Positions 1 through 9,150 are shown, counted from the stretch's first letter. The stretch: DNA of 64,000 nt from Clostridiales bacterium (GCA_017427465.1 JAFRST010000036.1:31720-95719); one strand, 5' to 3'. Notes: a model not told the origin generated them from the sequence alone. A program made the numbers and translations.

Positions 1-290
1 CTGTTATCGTTCTTGGAGCTATCCTTGCGGCCGATAATGCAAGTGTAGGCGGTGATTATTCGATGTTTGAGAACACCTCAGAAGTAAGAATACTGCCGAG
101 CGGATATATCTTCCTTACGATCTACTCTCCGTCAGGGCATCTCATCCAGATAAAACTCAACAGTACTGAGACGATAAGTGACGATATGGCGTGGCTTTTG
201 TATCTGTTTAATGCTGATGCTTTTGACAAGATCACCGTTAACGGCGCGCTCGATATGACCGATGAAGACACTATTTTCAAAGAATATTAA
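1..290 (+). CDS. C-terminal part of a possible FtsQ/DivIB-type cell-division protein
   Basis: The frame is open from base 3 to the TAA at 288-290 and has no start inside the window, so the gene begins upstream and only about 95 residues are visible. The residues form short alternating beta-like segments (LPSGYIFLTI, SGHLIQIKL) and end in GALDMTDEDTIF. That ending resembles the 'G-x-LD-(V/M)-(S/T)-D' tail of clostridial FtsQ/DivIB proteins, and ftsZ is the next gene, where ftsQ or ftsA is often found. Family membership is inferred from context and a weak C-terminal pattern. It could equally be another envelope protein. An in-frame ATG at 63 is less likely as the start because the coding pattern continues upstream of it. 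Confidence 0.45.
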   Translation, partial: VIVLGAILAADNASVGGDYSMFENTSEVRILPSGYIFLTIYSPSGHLIQIKLNSTETISDDMAWLLYLFNADAFDKITVNGALDMTDEDTIFKEY

Positions 291-299
291 TAAATTCAC

Positions 300-329
300 T
301 TGATTTCGCGCATTTAATGCTAATATAAA
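300..329 (+). promoter_or_regulatory. Candidate ftsZ promoter
   Basis: TTGATT at 300-305 and TATAAA at 324-329 are 18 bases apart, which gives an approximate start near 336 and a leader of about 160 bases before ftsZ. The leader begins with a fully paired 8-bp hairpin: CGGACGGC at 350-357 and GCTGTCCG at 365-372, with one G-U pair. It has no U-run, so it reads as a leader structure rather than a terminator. The rest of 373-485 is AT-rich with nothing recognisable. Confidence 0.4.
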
Positions 330-495
330 TATGAAAGTTTCTTTACATTCGGACGGCAAATCCCGCTGTCCGTATTGATTGAAACTTCTCTTTGGGTTAA
401 AATTTTGAATGGTTAATAATATTTATTTAATCAAGAATTATTTTAATTGTTCGGTTTGAAACTACAAAAGTCTATAGGTACGGAGGAACAAAAGG

Positions 496-1875
496 ATGTC
501 TGAGAGCAAGCACAGCTATTCAATGGACGAATCTAATGTTGCAAGCATTAAGGTAATCGGCGTAGGCGGCGGCGGAAGCAATGCCGTAAACCGCATGGTC
601 GAGAGTGGTGTTCAGGGCGTCACGTTCATCGCGATCAATACTGACAATCAGGCTCTTGCCCGCAATAAGGCAGAGATCAAGATACAGATCGGTGAGAAGG
701 TCACCAGAGGTTTGGGATGCGGAGCTGACCCGAGTGTAGGTGAGAAGTCCGCTGAAGAGTCCAGAGACGAGATTGCTGAAGCAATCGCCAACACAGACAT
801 GCTCTTCATCACAGCAGGCATGGGCGGCGGAACAGGAACAGGTGCTGCTCCCGTTGTTGCTCAGATTGCTAAGGACCTCGGAATCCTCACAGTTGCTGTA
901 GTTACCAGCCCGTTCACTTTCGAGGGCGCTAAGAGAGCTGCTAACGCTGAGCGCGGAATCAGAGAACTTCAGAAGTCCGTTGACTCCCTCATCGTTGTTT
1001 CCAACGATAAGCTCCTTGACGTAGTAGACGACAATACAAGCTTCGAAGAAGCATTCAATATGGCAGACCAGGTCCTCAAGTTCGGTGTCGCAGGTATTTC
1101 TGACCTCGTAGCTATCCCCGGACTCATCAACCTCGACTTGGCAGACGTTACTCGTGTCATGAAGGATGCAGGTATCTGCCACATGGGTATCGGCCGTGCT
1201 TCCGGCGAAGACAGAGCTACTGTTGCTATTAAGCAGGCTATCAATTCACCTCTCCTCGACACAACGATCGATGGAGCTACAGGTGTTATCCTTAACTTCA
1301 CAGGCGGAAGAGGAATGCGTCTTTCCGAGATCGATGCAGCTTCATCCATCGTCCGTCAGGCAGCTGCTCCTGAAGCAGAGATCATCGTTGGTGCAGTCGT
1401 TGACGATTCACTTGAAGATGAGCTCATGATCACAGTTATCGCTTCCGGCTTTGACGGAACGATCAATGCTTCCGCAGGCCACAGAGCAAGCACATCCGTT
1501 CTCTCCAGAGAGAACCCCACTATTATCACATCCAGACAGCCTGTTGCTCCTCAGCCGAGAACAGACTATACACCCAGACAGCCTGAGCCCGCTCCGGCAC
1601 CTGTACCTGTACAGAGAGCACAGCCCGGCTTCAGATTCGGTGATGATTCCGTTAATCAGCCCGCACCTGCACCCGCACCTGCTCCTGTAGCACCCGTACA
1701 GCCTCAGCCGGCACCTGTCCAGCAGGTTCCCATTCAGCCCCAGCCCGTACAGGCACCTGTTCAGCAGCCTGTCCAGATGGGCGGAAGACCGCAGGCTAAC
1801 GTAGCTCCTCAGGCAGAAGAGAAGGCTCAGAAGTCTGCTAAGCCTTGGTTCATGTTCGGTAAGGACGGACAGTAA
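496..1875 (+). CDS. ftsZ: Cell division GTPase FtsZ
   Basis: FtsZ is the tubulin-like GTPase that polymerises into the cytokinetic Z-ring at mid-cell. The N-terminal [17 protein letters not shown] is the nucleotide-binding start of the fold. GGGTGTG at residues 110-116 is the tubulin signature, and NLDLADV is the T7 loop that completes the GTPase site of the neighbouring subunit. The GTPase core ends near residue 320. A Pro/Gln/Ala-rich linker follows to about residue 440, then a short tail, [11 protein letters not shown]. At 459 residues it is longer than many FtsZ proteins because of the linker. ATG follows a clear CGGAGG. nrdR starts 15 bases downstream, so the two are probably co-transcribed. 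Confidence 0.98.
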   Translation: MSESKHSYSMDESNVASIKVIGVGGGGSNAVNRMVESGVQGVTFIAINTDNQALARNKAEIKIQIGEKVTRGLGCGADPSVGEKSAEESRDEIAEAIANTDMLFITAGMGGGTGTGAAPVVAQIAKDLGILTVAVVTSPFTFEGAKRAANAERGIRELQKSVDSLIVVSNDKLLDVVDDNTSFEEAFNMADQVLKFGVAGISDLVAIPGLINLDLADVTRVMKDAGICHMGIGRASGEDRATVAIKQAINSPLLDTTIDGATGVILNFTGGRGMRLSEIDAASSIVRQAAAPEAEIIVGAVVDDSLEDELMITVIASGFDGTINASAGHRASTSVLSRENPTIITSRQPVAPQPRTDYTPRQPEPAPAPVPVQRAQPGFRFGDDSVNQPAPAPAPAPVAPVQPQPAPVQQVPIQPQPVQAPVQQPVQMGGRPQANVAPQAEEKAQKSAKPWFMFGKDGQ

Positions 1876-1890
1876 TTAAGGAGTCAGTCC

Positions 1891-2364
1891 GTGATCTGTC
1901 CCAAATGCGGCGCGAACGATGATAAGGTCCTGGATTCAAGACCGACTGACGATGGCTTTGCAGTAAGAAGAAGACGTGTTTGTCTGGTTTGCGGCGCAAG
2001 ATTCTCTACAATTGAGAAGATCGAGGGCTTGAAGCCGATGGTCGTCAAGAAGGACGGCTCCAAGCAGCCCTATGATCCGGACAAGATCTTGAGAAGTCTC
2101 GACGTCGCTTGCCAAAAGCGTGGAGTATCACAACAGGTCAAAGAGAATATCTGTTCAGATATTACGCATATAGTCGACGAGAGATTTAATAAAGAGATAA
2201 CCTCGTCAGAGATAGGCGAGTTTATCATGTCGAAGCTTATGGATATTGACCGCGTGTCCTATGTCCGCTTCGCATCGGTATATAAGAACTTCACAGATCT
2301 GGATTCTTATACTGCCGAGATCAATAATTTCGATGTCGGAAGCGCTAATTCCGTCGGAGAATAG
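1891..2364 (+). CDS. nrdR: Transcriptional repressor NrdR
   Basis: NrdR represses ribonucleotide reductase operons when it binds ATP/dATP. The N-terminal zinc ribbon shows CPKCG (Cys3, Cys6) and CLVCGARFST, the pattern typical of the family. The ATP-cone domain follows (VVKKDGSKQPYDPDKILRSLDVACQKR). At 157 residues it has the usual length. The start is GTG at 1891, supported by AAGGAG at 1878-1883 and by the protein beginning exactly at the zinc ribbon. It is probably in an operon with ftsZ, a common clostridial neighbourhood. No ribonucleotide reductase gene is in the window. Confidence 0.97.
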   Translation: MICPKCGANDDKVLDSRPTDDGFAVRRRRVCLVCGARFSTIEKIEGLKPMVVKKDGSKQPYDPDKILRSLDVACQKRGVSQQVKENICSDITHIVDERFNKEITSSEIGEFIMSKLMDIDRVSYVRFASVYKNFTDLDSYTAEINNFDVGSANSVGE

Positions 2365-2367
2365 AGG

Positions 2368-2386
2368 TTTGTAACACTGTTACAAA
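2368..2386. promoter_or_regulatory. Perfect 8-bp palindrome ahead of the response regulator
   Basis: The site TTTGTAACACTGTTACAAA consists of two 8-base arms (TTTGTAAC / GTTACAAA) around ACT. It lies just after the nrdR stop and 41 bases before the response-regulator start. A copy with a single central difference (ATT spacer) lies at 61736-61754. Short arms and no U-run make it an unlikely terminator, so a protein-binding operator is the simplest reading. GTAAC half-sites are known for some OmpR-family regulators, but the regulator here is not identified. Confidence 0.55.
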
Positions 2387-2426
2387 AAGGCAATTAACCT
2401 AAGAAGTTGTTATCAGGGGTGATCAA

Positions 2427-3146
2427 ATGGCTGCTAATAAGGTTTTGCTCGTAGATGACGATCAGGGCATCATTGAAGTACTCAAGCTCTATTTCGAGAA
2501 AGAGGGATACCAGGTCTCAACATGCATGCAGGGTGATAAAGCGGTAGGCGCTTTCCAGGCATTCGCACCTGATATCGTTATTCTGGATCTCATGCTTCCC
2601 GGCATGGACGGCAATGATATCTGCCGTGAGATCAGAAAAACATCTGATGTACCGATCATTATGCTTACGGCAAGAACCGATACACTGGATAAGATCGTCG
2701 GCCTCGAATTAGGAGCAGATGACTATATTCCGAAGCCGTTTGAGCCTAAGGAAGTTCTTGCGAGAGTCAAGGCCGTATTAAGACGTACAGATAAGCGTGA
2801 CAGCGGCGCTGCAGCTACAGAGAGCAAGGACGTTGCAACTGATGTTATTACATATCCCGGCTTTTCAGTTGATAAGATCCGTTATGTCGTATGCGTTGAC
2901 GGTAATGAGATCTATATGCCGCCCAAGGAACTTGAACTTCTGTTCTTCCTTGCATCCAATCCCAACAGAGTATTCACCAGAGAGCAGCTCCTGGAGAATG
3001 TATGGGGTTATGATTTCTACGGAGAATCCCGTACGGTTGACGTTCATATCAAGCGTATCAGAGAGAAGATCGAGAATCCCGACAGGGAGCAGAATTGGAG
3101 CATAAAGACTGTCTGGAGCAAGGGCTATAAGTTCGAGACGAGGTAA
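2427..3146 (+). CDS. OmpR/PhoB-family response regulator
   Basis: This is a DNA-binding response regulator whose partner is the sensor kinase encoded 5 bases downstream. The receiver domain (residues 1-120) has acidic D10-D12, the phospho-acceptor Asp54 in VILDLMLPGMDG, Thr in IIMLTAR, and Lys in DDYIPKPF. The C-terminal winged helix carries PPKELELLFFLASNPNRVFTREQLLENVWG and ends with RTVDVHIKRIREKIE, the classical OmpR/PhoB signature. The 239-residue length is normal. ATG follows AGGGGTGATC. The palindrome at 2368-2386 could be its own or another regulator's binding site. The signal sensed is not evident from sequence. Confidence 0.95.
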   Translation: MAANKVLLVDDDQGIIEVLKLYFEKEGYQVSTCMQGDKAVGAFQAFAPDIVILDLMLPGMDGNDICREIRKTSDVPIIMLTARTDTLDKIVGLELGADDYIPKPFEPKEVLARVKAVLRRTDKRDSGAAATESKDVATDVITYPGFSVDKIRYVVCVDGNEIYMPPKELELLFFLASNPNRVFTREQLLENVWGYDFYGESRTVDVHIKRIREKIENPDREQNWSIKTVWSKGYKFETR

Positions 3147-3151
3147 GTTTT

Positions 3152-4702
3152 ATGACGCCGAGAGCCGACGGTAAGCAGGTATCGGCGGGCTTTGCCGTTT
3201 TTCTGATCACATTTCTTGTACTTACAACTTTGATTGTATTTGCAGTCTTGTTGTTCCTTTCCTATGAGAATATGTACAACAACCTCATAATGAGGGTAGA
3301 GAGCGGCACGGAGACAGCTGCTTCGGATCTGGCTTCGGATATTACTTCAATTACGTCTCTTCAGAGTGTTCCGTTCGAATATACGATCAATGACGACGGA
3401 ACGGATAATTTCAAAAATTCGAGAATAATCGACAGATTCGTAAACTCACAGACGTACCGTTCAAACGGCTCCGTCTATATCACCGACAAGAACGGCAAGA
3501 TCTACAGCCGTAATTCCTATGTGTACGAGATAGATGATAACCTTCTTACTACAGAAGAAGGCCCTTCTTCGATTGCGCAGCAGGATGCATTAGATCTCAT
3601 TGCCAGTGCGGACGAATTCGGTTTTGCCAACATGGGTTCGCATAATACAGGAAGGGTTATCTCGGTCAGCTGCGTAAAGATCTCCGGAACACCTTATTTT
3701 GTTGTCATCAGTAACAGTGAAGGCACTGAGCAGACGAAGAGCGAATACATAAACGTTATCTTTATTCCTGCCATGATCGCCATGATCATCGCAATAATCC
3801 TCTATGCGGTATTCGTGTACTTCAGCCTAATGCCTGTAAAAGATATCTCACATGCGATCTCCAAGGTTGCTGAAGGCGATTACTCGGTAAGAGTCAGTCC
3901 TAAATACTCAGAGTCAAATAACTTCACGACGTTATCCGTGTCTTCGGAGTTTACCGAGATGGGACAGACGGTCAATAAGATGATCGAATCATTAGAGAAT
4001 CAGGAGCACGACAGAGAGATGTTCATCTCGTCTATCGCTCACGATATCAGGACTCCGCTTACTTCGATCAACGGTTTCGTTACGGCTATGTTAGACGGAA
4101 CTATTCCCGAAGAGAAGCAGCCGCATTATCTCGAGCTCATCAAGCAGCAGACGGACCGTATCAGGACCCTCGTAACACAGATGACGGAAGCATCGTCGCT
4201 GTCACATCCCGATCCTGAGATGATGGAAGAATTCAACATCAATGATATGATCAACGACATCATTGATAACCTTGAAGCGCAGCTTACGGATAAGCAGATC
4301 AGGGTTATCAAGTCACTGGATCCCGGCCCGGGAATCATCGTTTACGGTGAGGCCCAGCAGCTCTGCAGGGTCATCATCAACATCATTACTAACGCTATAA
4401 AGTTCACGCCTCAGAACGGCGAGATCAAGGTCTCCACTGAGACTAATCCCAAAGCGCGAAAAGTTATCATCTCCGTCGAAGACTCCGGCGCAGGCGTTGA
4501 AGAATCCAAGCGGCAGAGGATTTTCGAGAGCTTCTATCAGGCAGATCCTTCGAGAAAAGCTGAAGGATTCGGTTTGGGATTATATATCTGCAAGCAGATA
4601 CTTGCAGGCCACGGTCAGACGATCGTGTGTGAAGAAGGCAGAGAATTAGGCGGCGCAAGATTTGTTTTCTCGTTCCCTTATCCGCCGGAAGATCAGGGGT
4701 AA
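3152..4702 (+). CDS. Membrane sensor histidine kinase
   Basis: This is the partner kinase of the preceding regulator. One transmembrane helix lies at residues 14-38. An extracytoplasmic domain of about 165 residues follows, then a second helix near 203-228. A HAMP linker (VKDISHAISKVAEGDYSVRV), the HisKA box with phospho-acceptor His297 in SSIAHDIRTPLTS, and a HATPase_c domain (INIITNAIKFT as N-box, DSGAGV, GFGLGLYI) follow. It is complete at 516 residues. The start ATG is 5 bases after the regulator stop, with a weak AGG nearby, so translation may be coupled. The extracellular sensor (VYITDKNGKIYSRN) looks like a dCACHE/PAS-like fold, but its ligand is unknown. Confidence 0.94.
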   Translation: MTPRADGKQVSAGFAVFLITFLVLTTLIVFAVLLFLSYENMYNNLIMRVESGTETAASDLASDITSITSLQSVPFEYTINDDGTDNFKNSRIIDRFVNSQTYRSNGSVYITDKNGKIYSRNSYVYEIDDNLLTTEEGPSSIAQQDALDLIASADEFGFANMGSHNTGRVISVSCVKISGTPYFVVISNSEGTEQTKSEYINVIFIPAMIAMIIAIILYAVFVYFSLMPVKDISHAISKVAEGDYSVRVSPKYSESNNFTTLSVSSEFTEMGQTVNKMIESLENQEHDREMFISSIAHDIRTPLTSINGFVTAMLDGTIPEEKQPHYLELIKQQTDRIRTLVTQMTEASSLSHPDPEMMEEFNINDMINDIIDNLEAQLTDKQIRVIKSLDPGPGIIVYGEAQQLCRVIINIITNAIKFTPQNGEIKVSTETNPKARKVIISVEDSGAGVEESKRQRIFESFYQADPSRKAEGFGLGLYICKQILAGHGQTIVCEEGRELGGARFVFSFPYPPEDQG

Positions 4703-4708
4703 AAGGAA

Positions 4709-5350
4709 TTGGCGGCGAGAAATACAAAAGGCAAGGCGCTGGCCTTAAAGATGTACGATGTTCTGTCAACGGAATTCCCTGACAGCACTTGTTCTCTTGA
4801 GACAGATCGTCCGGAAAACCTGGCGATCAGAGGTATATTGTCCGCACAATGTACCGACAAAAGGGTTAATATTACTGCAAGGGAGCTTTTTGAGAAGTTC
4901 CCTGATATGAGCGCGATCGCTTCGCAGAATCCGGAGACAATTGCAGCTGTAATTAAGCCGTGCGGCCTTACGGGTTCCAAGACTAAGTCTGTCATGGCTT
5001 TTGCAAAGAAGATGACGGAAGAATGGGGCGGAGTAGTACCGAATGATACAGAGCTCCTCATGGAAGTTCCCGGCATCGGCAGGAAGATCGCGAACCTTAT
5101 TGTAGGTGAGATCTACGGCACGCCGGCAGTTGTTGTAGATACGCACTGCAAGCGCGTGATGAAGAGAGTAGGAATAACAGAGAGCAGTGACCCCGGCAAA
5201 GTCGAGAAGGACATAATGAAGGTATTTCCTGAAAATACATGGATTAAGATCGGACATCTTTCGGTCGATCTCGGAAGAAAGTATTGTACGGCCCAGTCGC
5301 CTAAGTGCGATATGTGTCCTCTTAATTCTTTCTGCGCAAGGAGGATCTGA
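4709..5350 (+). CDS. nth: Endonuclease III (DNA glycosylase/AP lyase)
   Basis: Nth removes oxidised pyrimidines from DNA and cleaves the abasic site. The helix-hairpin-helix is in LMEVPGIGRKIANLIV with the catalytic Lys, followed by the catalytic Asp in VVVDTHCKRV. Four cysteines at the C-terminus (YCTAQSPKCDMCPLNSFC, spacing C-x6-C-x2-C-x5-C) form the [4Fe-4S] site. The start is taken as TTG at 4709, next to AAAAGG, because residues before the next ATG (4751) align with the normal Nth N-terminus. It lies 6 bases after the kinase stop and 5 before recG, which suggests one repair-related transcript. Confidence 0.95.
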   Translation: MAARNTKGKALALKMYDVLSTEFPDSTCSLETDRPENLAIRGILSAQCTDKRVNITARELFEKFPDMSAIASQNPETIAAVIKPCGLTGSKTKSVMAFAKKMTEEWGGVVPNDTELLMEVPGIGRKIANLIVGEIYGTPAVVVDTHCKRVMKRVGITESSDPGKVEKDIMKVFPENTWIKIGHLSVDLGRKYCTAQSPKCDMCPLNSFCARRI

Positions 5351-5355
5351 GGCAT

Positions 5356-7533
5356 ATGAGTAATATTCATTTGTCCAATCCTGTTACCGATCTTTACGGC
5401 ATCGGCCCTGCGGCAGAAGAAAAGCTCGCCAAGCTCGATATCTATACGATCTATGACCTGATAGCTTTTATTCCTTGGCGTTACGATGACTGGTCACAGG
5501 TAGGTACTATCGCGTCATTTGATATGGGTGATCGTTATGACGATAACCAGGGTTACGATCTGTCATTCAGAGGAACGATATCGACCAATCCTTCAGTTAA
5601 TATTACGAGCCGTAAGAAGCCTCTGTCATTCTTCGTAAGTGACGGCACAGGAAGGATCAAGCTGACCTTCTTTAACTCTCAATACCTGGCAGGAAAGTTC
5701 TCACTTGGTGATGACTGTTTTGTACATGGCACGGTAACTCTGTTTAATGGCCAGATGCAGATGGTCAATCCATATATCGAGAAGGCTGAGAAGATCGAAG
5801 ACGACGCTCTCGTGAGACCCGTATATCACTTAACTGCCGGTGTCACTTCCAATAATATTTCCAAATGGGTAAAGACCGCACTTAAGCTCTGCGGCCATGA
5901 GCTTTTATCCTGCATTCCCGAGAGGATAGCAAAGGAAAAAGGCTTTGTTTCTCCTCTTGAAGTTTATGAGAAAGCGCATTTCCCAAGTTCGTTGGAGGAA
6001 GCGCGCAAAGCCCGTGAACAATTGGCTTATGAGGAATTGATCCTCTTAGGCATCGGTATGAAGCTTTATAGTGCGGGACACGGAGTTAAAGAAGTTGCAG
6101 AGCAGGTTATACCCTCCGGTCCTAACGGCATCGACCGCAATATGCTTGCCAGATGGAATCAGATAAAAGGCAATCTGGGATTTACTCTGACCGCCGATCA
6201 GGCAGCAGCTTTCAGGGAAGTCCAGACTGATCTTATGTCTACTGTTCCTATGAACAGACTCATCCAGGGTGACGTAGGTTCCGGCAAGACCATGGTCGCG
6301 GCTTTGTCGATGATAATTACCGCGCTGATGGGCAAGCAGGCAGTGCTCCTCGCACCTACGTCTGTCCTTGCTTCGCAGCATTATAAAACTATCTCAAAGC
6401 TCATGGAAAACAGTAGTATGGAGCCCGTGCTTCTCCTTGGCAAGACTAAGCCTTCCGAGAAGCAGGAGATAAAGGCAAAGATCGCAGACGGCAGCGCGAG
6501 AGTCATTATAGGAACTCATGCGCTCCTCACTGATGACATTGTATTTAAGGATCTTGCGCTGGTCATAGCTGATGAGCAGCACCGCTTCGGAGTTAAGCAG
6601 CGAGAGAAACTCCTTTTCAAGGATACCGCCAAGGACGGAACAGTTAAGAGCGTCCACAATCTCATAATGACTGCTACGCCTATTCCGAGAACTCTTGCTA
6701 TGGTCATCTATGGAGATATGGCCACATCCGTTATCAGGCAGAAGCCTGCCGGCCGCCGTGAGATCACCACGTGGTTTGTTAATTCCAAGAAGAGCAAGGC
6801 CATAGAAGAGATGATGAGCGTCAAGCTAGCTGCGGGCGAACAGGTATATATCGTATGTGCCAAGATCGATAAGGATGAGACTGAGACAGGCCTTGATGAT
6901 ATGGTCGGCGAGCCTGTCGGAGGAGACGAGTCCGTAACCAGTGTATTTGAGATGAAGAAGCAGATAGATGCTATGAGCAATATCTCGCAGTATAACAGTG
7001 CTGTTTTGTACGGATCCATGAAGGAAAAAGATAAGCTTGAGACTATGGAAAGATTCATCTCGGGCGATATTAAGATCCTTATATCTACAACAGTCATCGA
7101 AGTCGGCGTGGATAACCCGAATGCCAATGTAATGATAATCATGGATGCGGACAGATTCGGACTGTCGACACTCCACCAGTTAAGAGGCCGTATCGGAAGA
7201 GGCGATAAGAAGTCCTTCTGTCTGCTCGTATCTGAATCGAGGTCAGAATTAGCTCTCTCGAGAATGAAGATGATGTGCGAATCATCAGACGGCTTTGCTC
7301 TCGCAGAAAAAGACCTTGAATTAAGAGGTCCGGGCGACTTCTACGGCACGAGACAGCACGGCATCCCCACGCTCCGCGCGGCTAACCTTTATACTGATAT
7401 GAAGATAGCTACAGAGGCGTGTGAAGCCGTCAACAGGATAATCGAAGAAGGCGGGGAAGAAGCCGAGAGACTTAATGATTCGATCAGGAAGATGTTCGAA
7501 TTAAGATTTGCAAGAAAGATGGAGCAGATGTAA
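5356..7533 (+). CDS. recG: ATP-dependent DNA helicase RecG
   Basis: RecG remodels stalled replication forks and branch-migrates Holliday junctions. The N-terminal wedge/OB domain (residues about 50-160) is followed by SF2 helicase motifs: Walker A GDVGSGKT, DEQH box (IADEQHRFGVKQRE), TATPIPRTL, the second RecA-like lobe (TTVIEVGVDNPNA), and motif VI LRGRIGRG. The C-terminal GPGDFYGTRQHG is typical of RecG. At 725 residues it is slightly longer than average; a stretch around residues 515-530 (GLDDMVGEPVGGDESVT) looks like a small insertion. It overlaps rsmD by one base (TAATG), and the recG-rsmD-coaD order is common in Clostridia. Confidence 0.97.
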   Translation: MSNIHLSNPVTDLYGIGPAAEEKLAKLDIYTIYDLIAFIPWRYDDWSQVGTIASFDMGDRYDDNQGYDLSFRGTISTNPSVNITSRKKPLSFFVSDGTGRIKLTFFNSQYLAGKFSLGDDCFVHGTVTLFNGQMQMVNPYIEKAEKIEDDALVRPVYHLTAGVTSNNISKWVKTALKLCGHELLSCIPERIAKEKGFVSPLEVYEKAHFPSSLEEARKAREQLAYEELILLGIGMKLYSAGHGVKEVAEQVIPSGPNGIDRNMLARWNQIKGNLGFTLTADQAAAFREVQTDLMSTVPMNRLIQGDVGSGKTMVAALSMIITALMGKQAVLLAPTSVLASQHYKTISKLMENSSMEPVLLLGKTKPSEKQEIKAKIADGSARVIIGTHALLTDDIVFKDLALVIADEQHRFGVKQREKLLFKDTAKDGTVKSVHNLIMTATPIPRTLAMVIYGDMATSVIRQKPAGRREITTWFVNSKKSKAIEEMMSVKLAAGEQVYIVCAKIDKDETETGLDDMVGEPVGGDESVTSVFEMKKQIDAMSNISQYNSAVLYGSMKEKDKLETMERFISGDIKILISTTVIEVGVDNPNANVMIIMDADRFGLSTLHQLRGRIGRGDKKSFCLLVSESRSELALSRMKMMCESSDGFALAEKDLELRGPGDFYGTRQHGIPTLRAANLYTDMKIATEACEAVNRIIEEGGEEAERLNDSIRKMFELRFARKMEQM

Positions 7534-8111
7534 TGCCCAGAGTAGTAACCGGAAGATTCAGAGGCGCGATACTGCAGGCGCCGGAAGGCGATAAGACAAG
7601 ACCTACGACCGATAAGGTCAAGGAGGCTTTGTTCTCCATTATTCAGGCTTATGTTCCCGGTTCGGAATTCCTGGATCTTTTTGCAGGATCGGGTCAGATC
7701 GGCATTGAGGCTTTGAGCCGCGGCGCCAAGCGTGTCACGCTGGTCGAGAGAAGCGGCCAGGCTGCTGCAGTTATATCCAGAAATATCACCAAGATCAGGC
7801 TCGATGGCTCCGATGAGATAAGGCTCCATAAGAAAAGCGTAGCCCAGGCATTAGAACTCTTAGGGCAGGCGGGCGAGAAATTTGATATTATATTCATGGA
7901 TCCGCCCTACAGGGACGTGCCGGTGAGGCTTGAAGAAGCTGCGAAGCTGATATCTGAATTCGATATGCTCGCTTCAGGCGGAATGCTCATCGTAGAGCAC
8001 GACAAAGACTGTGAGATTCCTGAGGAACTTAACGGTCTGAAGCGTGTTCGTTCTTGTAGTTACGGGATTACAGTGATAACATTTTTTAAGGACAAAAACG
8101 TTGGAGGATAG
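7533..8111 (+). CDS. rsmD: 16S rRNA (guanine(966)-N2)-methyltransferase RsmD
   Basis: RsmD uses S-adenosylmethionine to methylate G966 of 16S rRNA in the assembling 30S subunit. The protein begins with MPRVVTGRFRGAIL and the family-typical RPTTDKVKEALF. The SAM-binding motif is DLFAGSGQIGIEALSRGA, and the catalytic N-methyltransferase motif is MDPPYRD. At 192 residues it is of normal length. The ATG overlaps the recG stop by one base. Its end (8111) lies inside the ribosome binding region of coaD, so the three genes should be translated from one message. Confidence 0.96.
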   Translation: MPRVVTGRFRGAILQAPEGDKTRPTTDKVKEALFSIIQAYVPGSEFLDLFAGSGQIGIEALSRGAKRVTLVERSGQAAAVISRNITKIRLDGSDEIRLHKKSVAQALELLGQAGEKFDIIFMDPPYRDVPVRLEEAAKLISEFDMLASGGMLIVEHDKDCEIPEELNGLKRVRSCSYGITVITFFKDKNVGG

Positions 8112-8115
8112 TCGT

Positions 8116-8613
8116 TTGAAGGTAATGCTCTTTCCGGGGACATTCGATCCCTTCACAAGAGGACACAGAGACATAGCAAGAAGAGCTTCCAGGCTCTGTG
8201 ATAAGCTTGTCATCGCTGTTATGGAGAACGCTGCCAAGAAGCCGATATTTACTCCTGAAGAACGGGTTGAGCTTATTAAGCTGTCGCTTAAGAACGATAA
8301 CCTGGACAATGTTGAAGTCATGGCCTGGGGCGGTCTTTTGGTCGATCTGTACCAGAAGCTCGGCTGCTGTGCTTCCGTAAGAGGCATCAGATCAGAGTCT
8401 GACTTCAGATATGAGTCAGAGCACGCGCTCGCCAACCGCCTGCTTTTCGCAGGATACGACGCAGTGCTCCTGCCTTGCAGAGACGACCTGTCACTCATCA
8501 GTTCTTCGATGGTTAAGGAAGTAGGTTCATACGGCGGAGACATCTCGAAGATGGTTCCTGCTGAGATAATAGATCAAGTTAAGGAAAAACTTTTGAAAGG
8601 AAGGAATTTATAA
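8116..8613 (+). CDS. coaD: Phosphopantetheine adenylyltransferase CoaD
   Basis: CoaD transfers AMP from ATP to 4'-phosphopantetheine, the penultimate step of coenzyme A synthesis, in the cytoplasm. The nucleotidyltransferase motif is PGTFDPFTRGHRD, a variant of GSFDPxTxGHxD. ISSSMVKEVGSYGG is the C-terminal motif of the family. I place the start at TTG 8116 because TTGGAGGA at 8101-8108 makes a good Shine-Dalgarno at correct spacing and the protein then starts MKVMLFPGTFDP, as in other CoaD proteins. A longer frame from TTG 8101 would put the start codon inside that ribosome binding site. At 165 residues the length is normal. Confidence 0.95.
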   Translation: MKVMLFPGTFDPFTRGHRDIARRASRLCDKLVIAVMENAAKKPIFTPEERVELIKLSLKNDNLDNVEVMAWGGLLVDLYQKLGCCASVRGIRSESDFRYESEHALANRLLFAGYDAVLLPCRDDLSLISSSMVKEVGSYGGDISKMVPAEIIDQVKEKLLKGRNL

Positions 8614-9107
8614 TGGAGAACAGCAATTTCAATCAGGGTGGTCAGCGTTATGACGCTATCAAGCATATCGACTATCTTATCGATATGGTCAGGGATGCAT
8701 CCAGCGTTCCCTTCTCCGATAAGTGCTCTATCGAGAGAACAGAGACTATCAATTCACTCCAGATCCTTAAAAATAATCTTCCCGCTGCAGTAGCCCAGTC
8801 CAATGATATCGTCGCAAGAGCCCAGGATATCATCAGCACAGCAAGAGAAAAGAATAAGAAGATCATCGACGATGCTAACCGCATGTATGCCATGAAGGTT
8901 AACGATCACGAGATCACAAGAGGCGCTCGTGAAGAAGCTGCCCAGATCATCGCTAATGCTGAGGCTCAGGCTGAAGAACTCAGAAGAAACGCTCACATCT
9001 ACGTTAAGTCCTTGCTCGAGAATGTTAATGAGACGCTCTCAGAGAACATGGCTAAGATCCAGACAAACCTTACTGAGATCAATACAACTCTTTCTGATTC
9101 AGAGTGA
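8613..9107 (+). CDS. Coiled-coil protein of unknown function downstream of coaD
   Basis: The 164-residue protein is hydrophilic, with no signal or membrane segment. Residues about 60-155 form a long charged helix (AQDIISTAREKNKKIIDDANRM, then AREEAAQIIANAEAQAEELRRNA), which recalls ATP synthase b/E subunits or DivIVA-type coiled coils. The N-terminal 50 residues contain AIKHIDYLIDMVRDA. Similar proteins next to coaD in Clostridia are often labelled 'ATPase', but no nucleotide-binding motif is visible and I would not assign that. The gene overlaps coaD by one base, has a strong GGAAGGA, and ends the operon before the terminator at 9151. A cytoskeletal or division scaffold role is only a guess. 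Confidence 0.85.
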   Translation: MENSNFNQGGQRYDAIKHIDYLIDMVRDASSVPFSDKCSIERTETINSLQILKNNLPAAVAQSNDIVARAQDIISTAREKNKKIIDDANRMYAMKVNDHEITRGAREEAAQIIANAEAQAEELRRNAHIYVKSLLENVNETLSENMAKIQTNLTEINTTLSDSE

Positions 9108-9150
9108 CGCCAAAAGGTTAACGTTTAAGAACTTTTTTGAAGAAAGCACC

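Noticed and set aside
520..1182. Long frame on the minus strand inside ftsZ
   Set aside because: It is a shadow of the ftsZ codon pattern, with low-complexity Ser/Cys-rich translation and no ribosome site.
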